DNA of 27,615 bases from Bacillota bacterium (lineage in GTDB: Bacteria; Bacillota; Clostridia; Acetivibrionales; DTU013), in contig JAEZYU010000111.1 of assembly GCA_023418915.1 (NCBI GenBank), forward strand, positions 1-27,615. Reading direction: 5' to 3'. Shown one piece after another: positions 1 through 7,399 of the stretch. A model generated the notes under the pieces. It was not told the DNA's origin and ran no database searches. It saw nothing but the letters and a program-made list of their open reading frames with translations. The position numbers and the translations under genes are program-made. Numbering within the stretch: the stretch's first letter is position 1; each line of letters begins with the position of its first letter.

Positions 1-117
1 CATAGGCGAGCAGCAAGCCTTGCTTGCGACCAGCCCGGATGCATAGGCGAGCAGCAAGCCTTGCTTGCGACCAGCCCGGATGCATAGGCGAGCAGCAAGC
101 CTTGCTTGCGACCAGCC
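1..117. repeat. 41-bp tandem repeat, about 2.85 copies
   Basis: Copies start at 1, 42 and 83; the third loses identity after about 117. The first two are identical over 41 bp. Each unit holds a GC-rich hairpin, GCAAGC-CTT-GCTTGC, and the rest of the unit is also GC-rich, unlike the AT-rich DNA that follows. Because 41 is not a multiple of 3, the reading frame changes from copy to copy, so this is not a protein repeat. The array runs off the left edge, so total copy number is unknown. There are no spacers, so it is not a CRISPR. Confidence 0.9.
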
Positions 118-136
118 TCGTTGAAACCTGGCTTTA

Positions 137-242
137 TCACAAAATATCTTTTGGTTATTTTGTGACTTGGGAAGGAAAAATTTTCTACAAAGAAAAACTT
201 CTTTGAACCGAGAAAAATTTTCTTTGAACCGAAGTGGTATAA
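137..242 (+). repeat. Structured interspersed repeat, copy A
   Basis: It starts with a perfect 10-bp inverted repeat, TCACAAAATA (137-146) and TATTTTGTGA (156-165). Then come GACTTGG, two GAAAAATTTTC blocks, two TTTGAACC blocks and the end GAAGTGGTATAA. Copy B at 3744-3828 matches over most of its length, and shorter matches to its 3' end lie at 16199 and 27225. It sits upstream of the PTS permease gene. The function is unknown. It could be a small non-autonomous mobile element, an RNA leader or a regulatory site. Confidence 0.7.
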
Positions 243-296
243 GAATGCTGTGTACAATATACCAATGTTTTATAGAAATGAAAGGAATGAAGGGAA

Positions 297-1379
297 ATGG
301 GAAAAGTCGCTGGAAGACCAGGAAAGTTGAGTGCTTTCTTGAGGAAAAAGGATATCGTTATTTCAGGACGGCGCTATGGTGTAGAAGCCTTGAGTGCCAT
401 GGCACAGGGATTGTTTTGTTCACTTCTCATAGGTACGATACTAAACACTATTGGGACCCAGACCGGATTGTTATTTTTAAGCGAAATAGGGGGCTTTGCA
501 ACTAAAATGTCTGGCCCGGCCATGGCTATTGCTATTGGGTATGCTTTGCATTGTCCGCCGCTGGTGTTGTTTTCACTGGCTGCTGTCGGATTATCGGCAA
601 ATGAGCTGGGAGAAGCGGGGGGACCGCTGGCAGTGCTTGTTATTGCAATTATAGCTGCTGAGATCGGTAAAGCGATATCAAAGGAAACAAAGATAGATAT
701 TCTGGTTACTCCGCTGGTGACCATATTTGCCGGAGTTGGTTTATCTGCGCTGATTGCACCGCCAATCGGTATTGCAGCCAGCTCGGTCGGACAGGTCATT
801 ATGTGGGCAACTGAGCAGCAGCCTTTCATCATGGGTATTTTAGTTTCTGTTATCGTTGGTGTAGCGCTGACATTGCCGATCAGCAGCGCTGCAATCTGTG
901 CAGCACTGGGTCTGACAGGGTTGGCAGGAGGAGCGGCTGTAGCAGGCTGCTGTGCGAATATGGTCGGGTTTGCTGTGATGTCCTTCCGTGAAAACCGCTG
1001 GGGCGGGTTGGTATCCCAGGGTCTTGGAACATCGATGCTTCAGATGGGCAATATCGTTCGTAATCCAAAGATATGGATACCTGCTGTTTTGACCAGTGCA
1101 ATCACCGGACCGATCGCAACAGTTGTATTCAGACTGCAGATGAATGGTCCTGCAGTTGCGTCGGGCATGGGAACCTGTGGCCTTGTTGGTCCCATAGGAG
1201 TCTATACTGGATGGATCAACGATGTTGCAGCTGGACTGAAGACTTCGATCACAACAATGGATTGGACAGCGCTGATACTTGTATGCTTCATTCTGCCTGC
1301 AGTGATCTGCTGGGCATTGGGCCTTGTTTGCCGGAAGATCGGTTGGATAAAGGAAGGGGATCTGAAGCTGGAGAGCTGA
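297..1379 (+). CDS. PTS-type sugar permease, EIIC domain protein (PTS_EIIC_2-like)
   Basis: This is a 360-residue, strongly hydrophobic protein with about nine or ten membrane segments. It has glycine-rich stretches such as GLTGLAGGAAVAGCC and SGMGTCGLVGPIGVYTGW, which I associate with the stand-alone IIC family PF13303. It should move a sugar or related solute across the cytoplasmic membrane; the substrate cannot be read from the sequence. No IIA, IIB or HPr gene lies in the window, so phosphotransfer partners, if any, are elsewhere. The start at 297 fits an AAAGGAA ribosome site at 281-287; the first 12 residues are basic and non-conserved, so a slightly later start is possible. A hairpin terminator follows at 1449. 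Family assignment is from recalled sequence patterns. Confidence 0.75.
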   Translation: MGKVAGRPGKLSAFLRKKDIVISGRRYGVEALSAMAQGLFCSLLIGTILNTIGTQTGLLFLSEIGGFATKMSGPAMAIAIGYALHCPPLVLFSLAAVGLSANELGEAGGPLAVLVIAIIAAEIGKAISKETKIDILVTPLVTIFAGVGLSALIAPPIGIAASSVGQVIMWATEQQPFIMGILVSVIVGVALTLPISSAAICAALGLTGLAGGAAVAGCCANMVGFAVMSFRENRWGGLVSQGLGTSMLQMGNIVRNPKIWIPAVLTSAITGPIATVVFRLQMNGPAVASGMGTCGLVGPIGVYTGWINDVAAGLKTSITTMDWTALILVCFILPAVICWALGLVCRKIGWIKEGDLKLES

Positions 1380-1448
1380 ACGATTCTGCTGCCAAATTCT
1401 GTTTGCAGGCAAACACCATTTCTGCAGATGAATTAGTAAAGCGAACAA

Positions 1449-1499
1449 AGCCTTTGAACGCATGAGCCAAATGAGCAGCTCGTGGTTTCAGAGGCTTTT
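1449..1499 (+). terminator. Rho-independent terminator after the PTS permease
   Basis: AGCCTTTGAA (1449-1458) pairs with TTCAGAGGCT (1487-1496) with one G-U pair, followed by TTTT. An inner stem, CATGAGC with GCTCGTG, extends it. It lies 70 bp after the permease stop and faces the end of the convergent gene at 1532. Confidence 0.75.
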
Positions 1500-1531
1500 G
1501 CTAATTCATTCGGCATTATAACTATTTTTCA

Positions 1532-2533
1532 TCAACTGAATAAACTCTCGTTATTATCTATATATTTTTGAGTGAAGTTCAATATTTCCATGGTGCAGTC
1601 AACTATGCGGTTGTGACTGTAATGCCGGTTTGTAGAAAAATAGCCGAAATAGCCCCAGGGGTCTTTGATCTGTGAGCCCCAGTCCCATAGCCCGTCGGCA
1701 TTTTTGTTTGACCATAACCACTTAACGGCTTCTGAAAGGTACAGGGAAGAGCCTCTGAATTGGTTTATATAGTTGAATGAATAGAACCAGCGGCGTGTCT
1801 TTTCATATACGAAGTGATCGGGGAGCTTTGCGGGACAGTTCTCCCAGAAATAGCCGTGATAATAGGCGTATTCGCCATGGTGGCGGAGCATGGCCTGTTC
1901 AAGCTTTGGAGGGACTTGGTCACGCCGTTTGAGCAGCAGCCCGAAACGCATTGGAACAAGCCTTTTTTCACGGGTCCCAAACACCTCATGCTGCGCTGCG
2001 CATTCATGTTCGTAGGAATACTCGCCGCTTTCATATGCTCGTGACACTATATACATCCATTCGCCGTAAGTTCTGTCGCATAATTCGTTGTAGGGCCTGA
2101 TCGATTCGATAGCCTCACAAATATCTGCTGTCTGCCATGGGATTGCCCGCTCGTTTTTATTGTACAGTTTTTCACGGTTCGTGCCCCTCAGAAAATCCTG
2201 CAGGTACTCATAGGCGTTGAACAGTATATCGCGGTCTTCATAGGTGAGACCTATATAGAGACAACGATTGATTGCCACCAGTGATGTTGGAAATCTGTCT
2301 TTTGCCGAATAGTCTTTTGAATGCAGATTTCCCCATCCTCCATATGCATCCTGCTCCCGGTAAAGCTCTTCTACGATGTCGCTTTTGAGAAAATCAGGAC
2401 GAAGGCGGCTAAGCCTTGCATCTCCATATGGGACATCAAGCATGTGATAAAGTATTTTATACCTTACTGCCGGGTATTCGCAATACTCATACAGCCTCAT
2501 GGCTGTGTCAATAAAATCGTTTTTAGTCAACAT
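1532..2533 (-). CDS. Hypothetical protein with QW-like alpha/alpha-toroid motifs
   Basis: This 333-residue protein has no signal peptide or membrane segment. It is rich in aromatic residues. Two segments, QDAYGGWG near residue 60 and NADGLWDWGSQ near residue 280, resemble the QW repeats of squalene cyclases and prenyltransferases, which form alpha/alpha toroids. No DXDD cyclase motif and no prenyltransferase zinc site is apparent, so catalysis is not implied; it may bind a polysaccharide or a lipid. The start has a GAGG site 7-8 nt upstream. It lies 81 bp downstream of phosphofructokinase on the same strand with no clear terminator between, so co-transcription is possible. I do not recognise the family by name. 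Confidence 0.7.
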   Translation of the reverse strand: MLTKNDFIDTAMRLYEYCEYPAVRYKILYHMLDVPYGDARLSRLRPDFLKSDIVEELYREQDAYGGWGNLHSKDYSAKDRFPTSLVAINRCLYIGLTYEDRDILFNAYEYLQDFLRGTNREKLYNKNERAIPWQTADICEAIESIRPYNELCDRTYGEWMYIVSRAYESGEYSYEHECAAQHEVFGTREKRLVPMRFGLLLKRRDQVPPKLEQAMLRHHGEYAYYHGYFWENCPAKLPDHFVYEKTRRWFYSFNYINQFRGSSLYLSEAVKWLWSNKNADGLWDWGSQIKDPWGYFGYFSTNRHYSHNRIVDCTMEILNFTQKYIDNNESLFS

Positions 2534-2614
2534 AAACAGACCTCATTGCGCTGTGGTAATCGAGTAAAGGTTTATAAGCGCATTAAAACATTTATGGCTA
2601 TTTAGAGGAGGGCG

Positions 2615-3586
2615 TCACAGCGATAGAATCCTGCTTAGCTCGATCATGTCTTTGTCCATATCCTTGGTCGTATCGAGTGCTTCGTTGATTTCTATGCCAA
2701 CTACCTTGTTATCTCTAAATGCGATGACCTGATTATAGACTCCATTGGTGAGCAGTTCTGTCGCCTTTGCACCCATTATGCTTGCCATGACACGGTCACG
2801 CACAGTAGGGCTTCCACCGCGCTGTATATGGCCGAGGATGGTTGCCCTTGCCTCGATCTGAGTGATCTCTTCTATTTTTTCTGCCACACTTATTGCTCCC
2901 CCGGCACCTTCGGCGATAATTACTATGTAATGCTTCTTTCCTCTGTTTCTGCCCTCGATTATTGGCTTGATTATATCCTTGTTGAAATCAAATGGTCTTT
3001 CAGGGAGTATTATCACCTCAGCACCACTGGCGATTCCAACATTCAGAGCTATATAGCCTGCATGCCTGCCCATGACCTCGAGCACGCTGCAGCGCTCATG
3101 AGAGTATGCAGTATCTCTTATTTTATCAAGCGCATCCTGTACAGTGTTCAGACAAGTGTCATATCCAATGGTGTAGTCAGAGCAGCCTATATCGTTATCT
3201 ATTGTTCCCGGAACTCCAATCACCTTCATGCCGTACTTGCTCATATCCAGGGCACCTCTGAATGATCCGTCGCCTCCGATTACTACGATCGCATCGATAC
3301 CAAAAACCTGTGCCATTGAGATGCCTTTAAGAATACCTTCTTCGGTTTTGAATGCCTGACAGCGGACTGTTTTTAGAATAGTCCCTCCCTTGTGGAGGAT
3401 ATCCGAAACGCTTCTCAGGTCCATCTCGAAGATGTCGCCGTTAATAAGTCCATTGTAGCCCTTATTTATTCCCATGACCTTTAGCCCGTGATAAATGCCT
3501 GTCCTGACCACTGCTCTTATTGCGGCATTCATACCCGGGGCGTCTCCGCCGCTTGTCAATACACCGATAGTTTTTATCTCGCTCAT
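2615..3586 (-). CDS. pfkA: ATP-dependent 6-phosphofructokinase
   Basis: It phosphorylates fructose 6-phosphate to fructose 1,6-bisphosphate, the committed step of glycolysis, in the cytoplasm. The length of 323 residues matches bacterial PfkA (E. coli, 320). Visible motifs are the N-terminal TSGGDAPGMN (residues 11-20), the nucleotide site GGDGS (104-108), the catalytic loop PGTIDND (126-132, with Asp130 the likely base) and the sugar-phosphate motif MGRHAG (172-177). Gly after Asp in GGDGS and Gly in PGTID mark the ATP type rather than the pyrophosphate type. The ATG follows an AGGAGG site by 7 nt. It is not next to pyruvate kinase, its partner in many Firmicutes; its only same-strand neighbour downstream is the toroid-like gene. 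Confidence 0.95.
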   Translation of the reverse strand: MSEIKTIGVLTSGGDAPGMNAAIRAVVRTGIYHGLKVMGINKGYNGLINGDIFEMDLRSVSDILHKGGTILKTVRCQAFKTEEGILKGISMAQVFGIDAIVVIGGDGSFRGALDMSKYGMKVIGVPGTIDNDIGCSDYTIGYDTCLNTVQDALDKIRDTAYSHERCSVLEVMGRHAGYIALNVGIASGAEVIILPERPFDFNKDIIKPIIEGRNRGKKHYIVIIAEGAGGAISVAEKIEEITQIEARATILGHIQRGGSPTVRDRVMASIMGAKATELLTNGVYNQVIAFRDNKVVGIEINEALDTTKDMDKDMIELSRILSL

Positions 3587-3678
3587 TTAGTAACCTCCTG
3601 CATTTGCCTTGTTCAGCTCACCATAGACACTAATATTTTAAGATTACCAGAATGTGATACTGTGTCAAGTGATTAGGC

Positions 3679-3717
3679 CAAAAAAACCAAGACTGGCTTA
3701 CCCTGACTTGGTTTTTG
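3679..3717 (-). terminator. Terminator downstream of the GH3 gene
   Basis: On the minus strand, ACCAAG and CTTGGT form a stem around a loop of about 15 nt, followed by seven T residues. It lies downstream of the GH3 stop and upstream of phosphofructokinase, separating the two minus-strand units. The tract is also T-rich in the other direction, so it may work both ways. Confidence 0.75.
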
Positions 3718-3743
3718 ATGTTGCGCTGTTGTCCGTATATTAG

Positions 3744-3828
3744 CACAATATATCCTTTAGATATTTTGTGACTTGGTAAGAAAATTTTTCTTCAATCGAA
3801 AAATTTTCATTGAACGATGCGTTATAAC
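3744..3828 (+). repeat. Structured interspersed repeat, copy B
   Basis: It aligns with copy A: the hairpin CACAATATAT (3744-3753) with ATATTTTGTG (3761-3770, one mismatch), then GACTTGG, an A/T-rich block, TTCAATCGAAAAATTTTC, and the end TTGAACGATGCGTTATAA. It is in plus orientation, opposite to both flanking genes, and ends directly against the GH3 stop codon at 3829. It therefore cannot be a 5' leader for either neighbour. Confidence 0.7.
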
Positions 3829-6006
3829 TCAACTGACCGTAAGGGTTGCTTTCAGAAGACTTTCCGGTCTGGAATCGGGACCGATGAGTATCTCAAATTC
3901 ACCTGTCTCTACCAACTCATTTTCATATTCATCAACTATATAAAGCTCCCTGGCAGCAAGAGTTATTTCTACAGTCCGGGTCTCACCGCTCCTGATCTCT
4001 GCTTTTACAAAGCCTTTTAGCTGCCTTACCGGAGTCACCACAGAGCTGACGACATCGTTTACATAAAGCTGAACGGTTTCTTTGCCATCATAAGGGCCAT
4101 TGTTTGTCACGTCCACTGATACTGTAACAATGTCATCGACACCGCATGCACTTTGGGAAAGCCGCAGATTGGAATACTCATAGCGGGTGAAGGACAACCC
4201 GTAGCCAAAGCTGTACAGAGGTTTGTCCGGCATATCCATATATTGTCCGCCATGCCAGCCGGGCAATTGATTATAGTATACCGGCAGCTGTCCCGAATGA
4301 TATGGGAAGGATATGGGGAGTCTTCCGCTGGGGTTGACTTCGCCGAATATGATCTCTGCAGCGGCTTTTCCTCCAAATAGGCCGGAGTTGAAGGTTTCCA
4401 GCACTGCATCAGCGTTTTTTGCCACCCATGGTATCGATAGCGGCTTACTGTTGACCAATACTACTATCAGCGGTTTTCCGCAATTCTTCAGGCTCTCCAG
4501 CAGCTTTTGCTGATTTCCGGACAGTGCCAGATCCGCTCTGTCCTTATACTCACCATTTTGCTCGATGCAGTCTCCGACTACTGCAACTATCACATCAGAT
4601 CCTGCGGAGCATTCCACCGCTGCTTCCATATCCTCATCATTCAGATCCATGATATCACAGCCCTTATGATATGCCACACTAATGCCTCTTTTCCCTGCGA
4701 GCTCTCTGATGCCTCCAAGTATAGTGTGGACAGGCAGCTTCGAAGCTTCATCAGGCTTTGGAGACGGGTGGCTTAGAAAAGTCCAGTCGCCGAACTGTGA
4801 TTGTACATTATCTGCGTTTGGACCTATTACAGCGATCCTTTTTACCGAATCATCCAATGGCAGCGTATTGTTTCTGTTTTCCAAAAGGACGATGCTTTCT
4901 CTGGTGAGCTCGAGAGCAGCATCGAGATGCTCGCTGCAGCCCATGATGCTTTTGGCCTGGCTCAGTTCTGTGTAAGCCCTGCCGTCAAAAAGACCCAGTT
5001 CAAATTTGATCTTCAGTATCCTTCGTACTGCGTCATCGATCAATTCCACTGGTATTTCACCATTTTCGGCAAGCTTTAGCGCAGCCTCATAAAATTCGTT
5101 TGTATTCATTATCATATCGTTTCCTGCATCTATTGTTCTTCTTACGGCTGTTTCCATATCGTCTGCAACATGCTGATTCACTATGAGGCTGCCTGTGTTG
5201 TTCCAGTCAGTCACAACGAAACCGTCAAAACCAAGCTCTTCCTTCAGCAGCTTCCTCAGGACCCTCCTGTTTGCCGTAACAGGTATGCCGTCAATCGATT
5301 GGTAGCCTGACATGAATGTTGCACAGCCTGCCTCAACCGCCTTTTTAAATGGCGGCAGGAAAACTTCCCTGAGCTTTCTCATGCTGATCTGGGAGTCATA
5401 TGCATCTCTGCCCCCCGTACCCTCACCATATGCAATGTAGTGCTTGGCACAGGCCAGTATGCTGTCCGGATCGGACAGTGAATTACCCTGATAACCATTT
5501 ATTATTGATGCTGCCAGGATGCCTGTCAGGTATGGATCTTCACCAAAGGTTTCATTGATCCTTCCCCATCTGAGATCCCTGCCGAGGCAGAGGATAGGCG
5601 AAAAGGTCCAATGGAGTCCGTCTGCGGCAACCTCTCTTGCAGTGATCCTGCCTGCCTTTTCAACAAGCTCAGTGTTCCAGCTGCATGCCATGGAAAGCTG
5701 GGTCGGGAAAATAGTTGCTCCATTATGCAGAGCATGTCCCCGAACAGCATCTATACCAAAAAGCAGAGGAATACCAAGTTCTGTACTCAAAGCAAGCTTC
5801 TGAAGGCGCCTGGCGTCGTCTCCGAGCGTGTGAAGAAATGATCCTGCACAACGATCTGTGATCCATTCTTCAGCATCCTCTGCACTGACAGATATGAAGC
5901 TTATTTGCATCATCTGGCCTATTTTATCTGCCAGAGTCATTCTTTCGAGCAAATCATTTACTCTCTCGATGACAGAGCGAGATTTGTCCTTGTATATGTA
6001 TCCCAC
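3829..6006 (-). CDS. Glycoside hydrolase family 3, beta-glucosidase (BglX-like)
   Basis: This 725-residue enzyme should remove terminal beta-linked glucose, or possibly xylose, from oligosaccharides. The (beta/alpha)8 domain has KHYIAYGEGTGGRD near residue 190 and the nucleophile motif FVVTDWNN with Asp267. A second alpha/beta domain follows (about 350-600), then a fibronectin-III-like domain from about 640 to the C-terminus, the order seen in BglX-type enzymes. There is no signal peptide, so it is predicted cytoplasmic, unlike periplasmic E. coli BglX. It starts at GTG, 8 nt after a GGGGAGG site. It lies 106 bp downstream of the GH5 gene on the same strand and is probably co-transcribed. Substrate choice between glucoside and xyloside cannot be settled by reading. 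Confidence 0.9.
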   Translation of the reverse strand: MGYIYKDKSRSVIERVNDLLERMTLADKIGQMMQISFISVSAEDAEEWITDRCAGSFLHTLGDDARRLQKLALSTELGIPLLFGIDAVRGHALHNGATIFPTQLSMACSWNTELVEKAGRITAREVAADGLHWTFSPILCLGRDLRWGRINETFGEDPYLTGILAASIINGYQGNSLSDPDSILACAKHYIAYGEGTGGRDAYDSQISMRKLREVFLPPFKKAVEAGCATFMSGYQSIDGIPVTANRRVLRKLLKEELGFDGFVVTDWNNTGSLIVNQHVADDMETAVRRTIDAGNDMIMNTNEFYEAALKLAENGEIPVELIDDAVRRILKIKFELGLFDGRAYTELSQAKSIMGCSEHLDAALELTRESIVLLENRNNTLPLDDSVKRIAVIGPNADNVQSQFGDWTFLSHPSPKPDEASKLPVHTILGGIRELAGKRGISVAYHKGCDIMDLNDEDMEAAVECSAGSDVIVAVVGDCIEQNGEYKDRADLALSGNQQKLLESLKNCGKPLIVVLVNSKPLSIPWVAKNADAVLETFNSGLFGGKAAAEIIFGEVNPSGRLPISFPYHSGQLPVYYNQLPGWHGGQYMDMPDKPLYSFGYGLSFTRYEYSNLRLSQSACGVDDIVTVSVDVTNNGPYDGKETVQLYVNDVVSSVVTPVRQLKGFVKAEIRSGETRTVEITLAARELYIVDEYENELVETGEFEILIGPDSRPESLLKATLTVS

Positions 6007-6112
6007 TGAAAATCCTCCCCGATGCTTATTTTCTGGTTTTTTAGCTGTGGTGCTTCATGTATGTGACTGCTAATGATCCACATCAGCAGCATGCAACTGC
6101 AGGCCGCTGCGG

Positions 6113-7114
6113 CTAAAGACTTTTTATTATCTGTTCAGCGGCATCGCCGTACTGATTGCACACTCCAAAGCTCATGGACTTATAGGTCCATGCTGCCCGA
6201 GCTATTTTATGCTTTTCAAATATTGAATGAATGTCGTTGTACCAATTAACCGTACTTTCTGCAGGAGCATGGAAATGAACGCCGTATTCACCGCAATACA
6301 GGCGGACATTGTGTTTTTTTGCAATGCTTATGGCAGGAGACATTCTTTTTTCAAGGAACCCGCTGCCCATCCTGAAAAAACTTGAAAATCCTGTATCATA
6401 GGATTTGAGTTCGTGCGATATCCTGCGGTATTCCTTAATATCTCCGGGATATTGGATCGTTATTTCAGACAGAGGCTTTATCCATTGCGCTCCCTGATGA
6501 GTAAAAAGAAACGGATCATAAAAATGGAAGGTGAATACGATATTATCATCATACGGAGCATCCAGCAGCTTGAGAGTGCTGGCACTATTCCAGCGGATGC
6601 CGCCGACTACTACTTTAGTAACCGGAGCATTTTTACGGATCTCGCAGATCGTTCTTCGAATAAGATCGTTCCAGAGACTGGTGTCAGCATCAACTACTTC
6701 ATTGAGCAATTCGAATGAAACAAAGTCGCTGTATTCCCCATATCTTACGGCAAATTCTTTCCATAGGCCTATATAAGCATCCTGTACCTGAGCGTCGGTA
6801 AAAAGCGTATTAGACTCGCTGTAAAAAGCGTAGCCGGGCGCTTTATGCAGATCGAGTATTATGTTTAATCCGTTGTCGCGGCACCATTTAACACAATCGT
6901 CCACATATTTGATGCCGCCTGGGATAAACCTGCCCTGTTCATCAGCTATAACATCATTGTCGATCGGCAGGCGAACGTGATCGAGCCCCCATGATGCGAT
7001 CGTCTGTATGTCCTTTTCTGTAATAAAACTGTCATAGTGCGATCGGTCACGCGGACACTGTGAGATCCAGCCGCCCAGATTGACACCCCTCATATAGCCG
7101 TCCCATGCTCTCAT
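6113..7114 (-). CDS. Glycoside hydrolase family 5 endoglucanase, CelC-like
   Basis: It should cleave internal beta-1,4-glucan bonds (or mixed-linkage glucan) with retention. At 333 residues it is close in length and motifs to Clostridium thermocellum CelC as I recall it: VNLGGWISQ at the start, TEKDIQTIA, DHVRLP, and the acid/base Glu139 in FELLNEV and nucleophile Glu276 in YCGEYGV (CelC uses Glu140 and Glu280). There is no signal peptide, so it probably acts on imported oligosaccharides in the cytoplasm. I chose ATG 7114, 7 nt after an AGGTGG site; a TTG at 7120 is an alternative. It is the first gene of a likely two-gene unit with GH3, driven by the promoter at 7182-7211. Confidence 0.9.
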   Translation of the reverse strand: MRAWDGYMRGVNLGGWISQCPRDRSHYDSFITEKDIQTIASWGLDHVRLPIDNDVIADEQGRFIPGGIKYVDDCVKWCRDNGLNIILDLHKAPGYAFYSESNTLFTDAQVQDAYIGLWKEFAVRYGEYSDFVSFELLNEVVDADTSLWNDLIRRTICEIRKNAPVTKVVVGGIRWNSASTLKLLDAPYDDNIVFTFHFYDPFLFTHQGAQWIKPLSEITIQYPGDIKEYRRISHELKSYDTGFSSFFRMGSGFLEKRMSPAISIAKKHNVRLYCGEYGVHFHAPAESTVNWYNDIHSIFEKHKIARAAWTYKSMSFGVCNQYGDAAEQIIKSL

Positions 7115-7181
7115 ATACAAGCCACCTTCCCTATATATTTTAAAAGCTGCCCCAGGCTGTCTGCATAGAGCAGTTATGAGT

Positions 7182-7211
7182 ATTATATCCTAAACAGCAT
7201 ACTTTTTCCAA
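7182..7211 (-). promoter_or_regulatory. Sigma-A-like promoter for the GH5-GH3 unit
   Basis: On the minus strand, TTGGAA (7206-7211) and a perfect TATAAT (7182-7187) are spaced by 18 bp. Transcription would start near 7175, about 60 nt upstream of the GH5 start. Confidence 0.6.
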
Positions 7212-7297
7212 GAAGCAAATATTACTTGCGCTTTTTCTTAATGTGATAGGGATACGTATGAAACAGATTTGTCTGAGATTCTTTTCTTTTTTGTTAA

Positions 7298-7326
7298 TTT
7301 ACATTATATATAACTACACTTATACT
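7298..7326 (+). promoter_or_regulatory. Sigma-A-like promoter for the xylanase gene
   Basis: TTTACA (7298-7303) and TATACT (7321-7326) are spaced by 17 bp, each one base from consensus. Transcription would start near 7333, leaving a leader of about 67 nt. The 86 bp between this and the divergent GH5 promoter could hold a shared regulator site, but I see no convincing dyad there. Confidence 0.6.
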
Positions 7327-7399
7327 ATTATTATACATATTAGGATAACTGATAACCTGCTTTTTGTAATGAATTAACAAATAACGGGGGTGTTTTGAT

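Noticed and set aside
1..117. CRISPR array
   Set aside because: Units are directly adjacent with no unique spacers, and there are no cas genes in the window.
24..505. Two short plus-strand frames running through the tandem repeat and copy A
   Set aside because: They cross repeats whose period is not a multiple of three, lack good ribosome sites, and the second overlaps the permease gene in another frame.
840..1463. 207-residue minus-strand frame antisense to the PTS permease
   Set aside because: It has no ribosome site and a composition like a shadow frame. The plus-strand frame encodes a coherent membrane protein.
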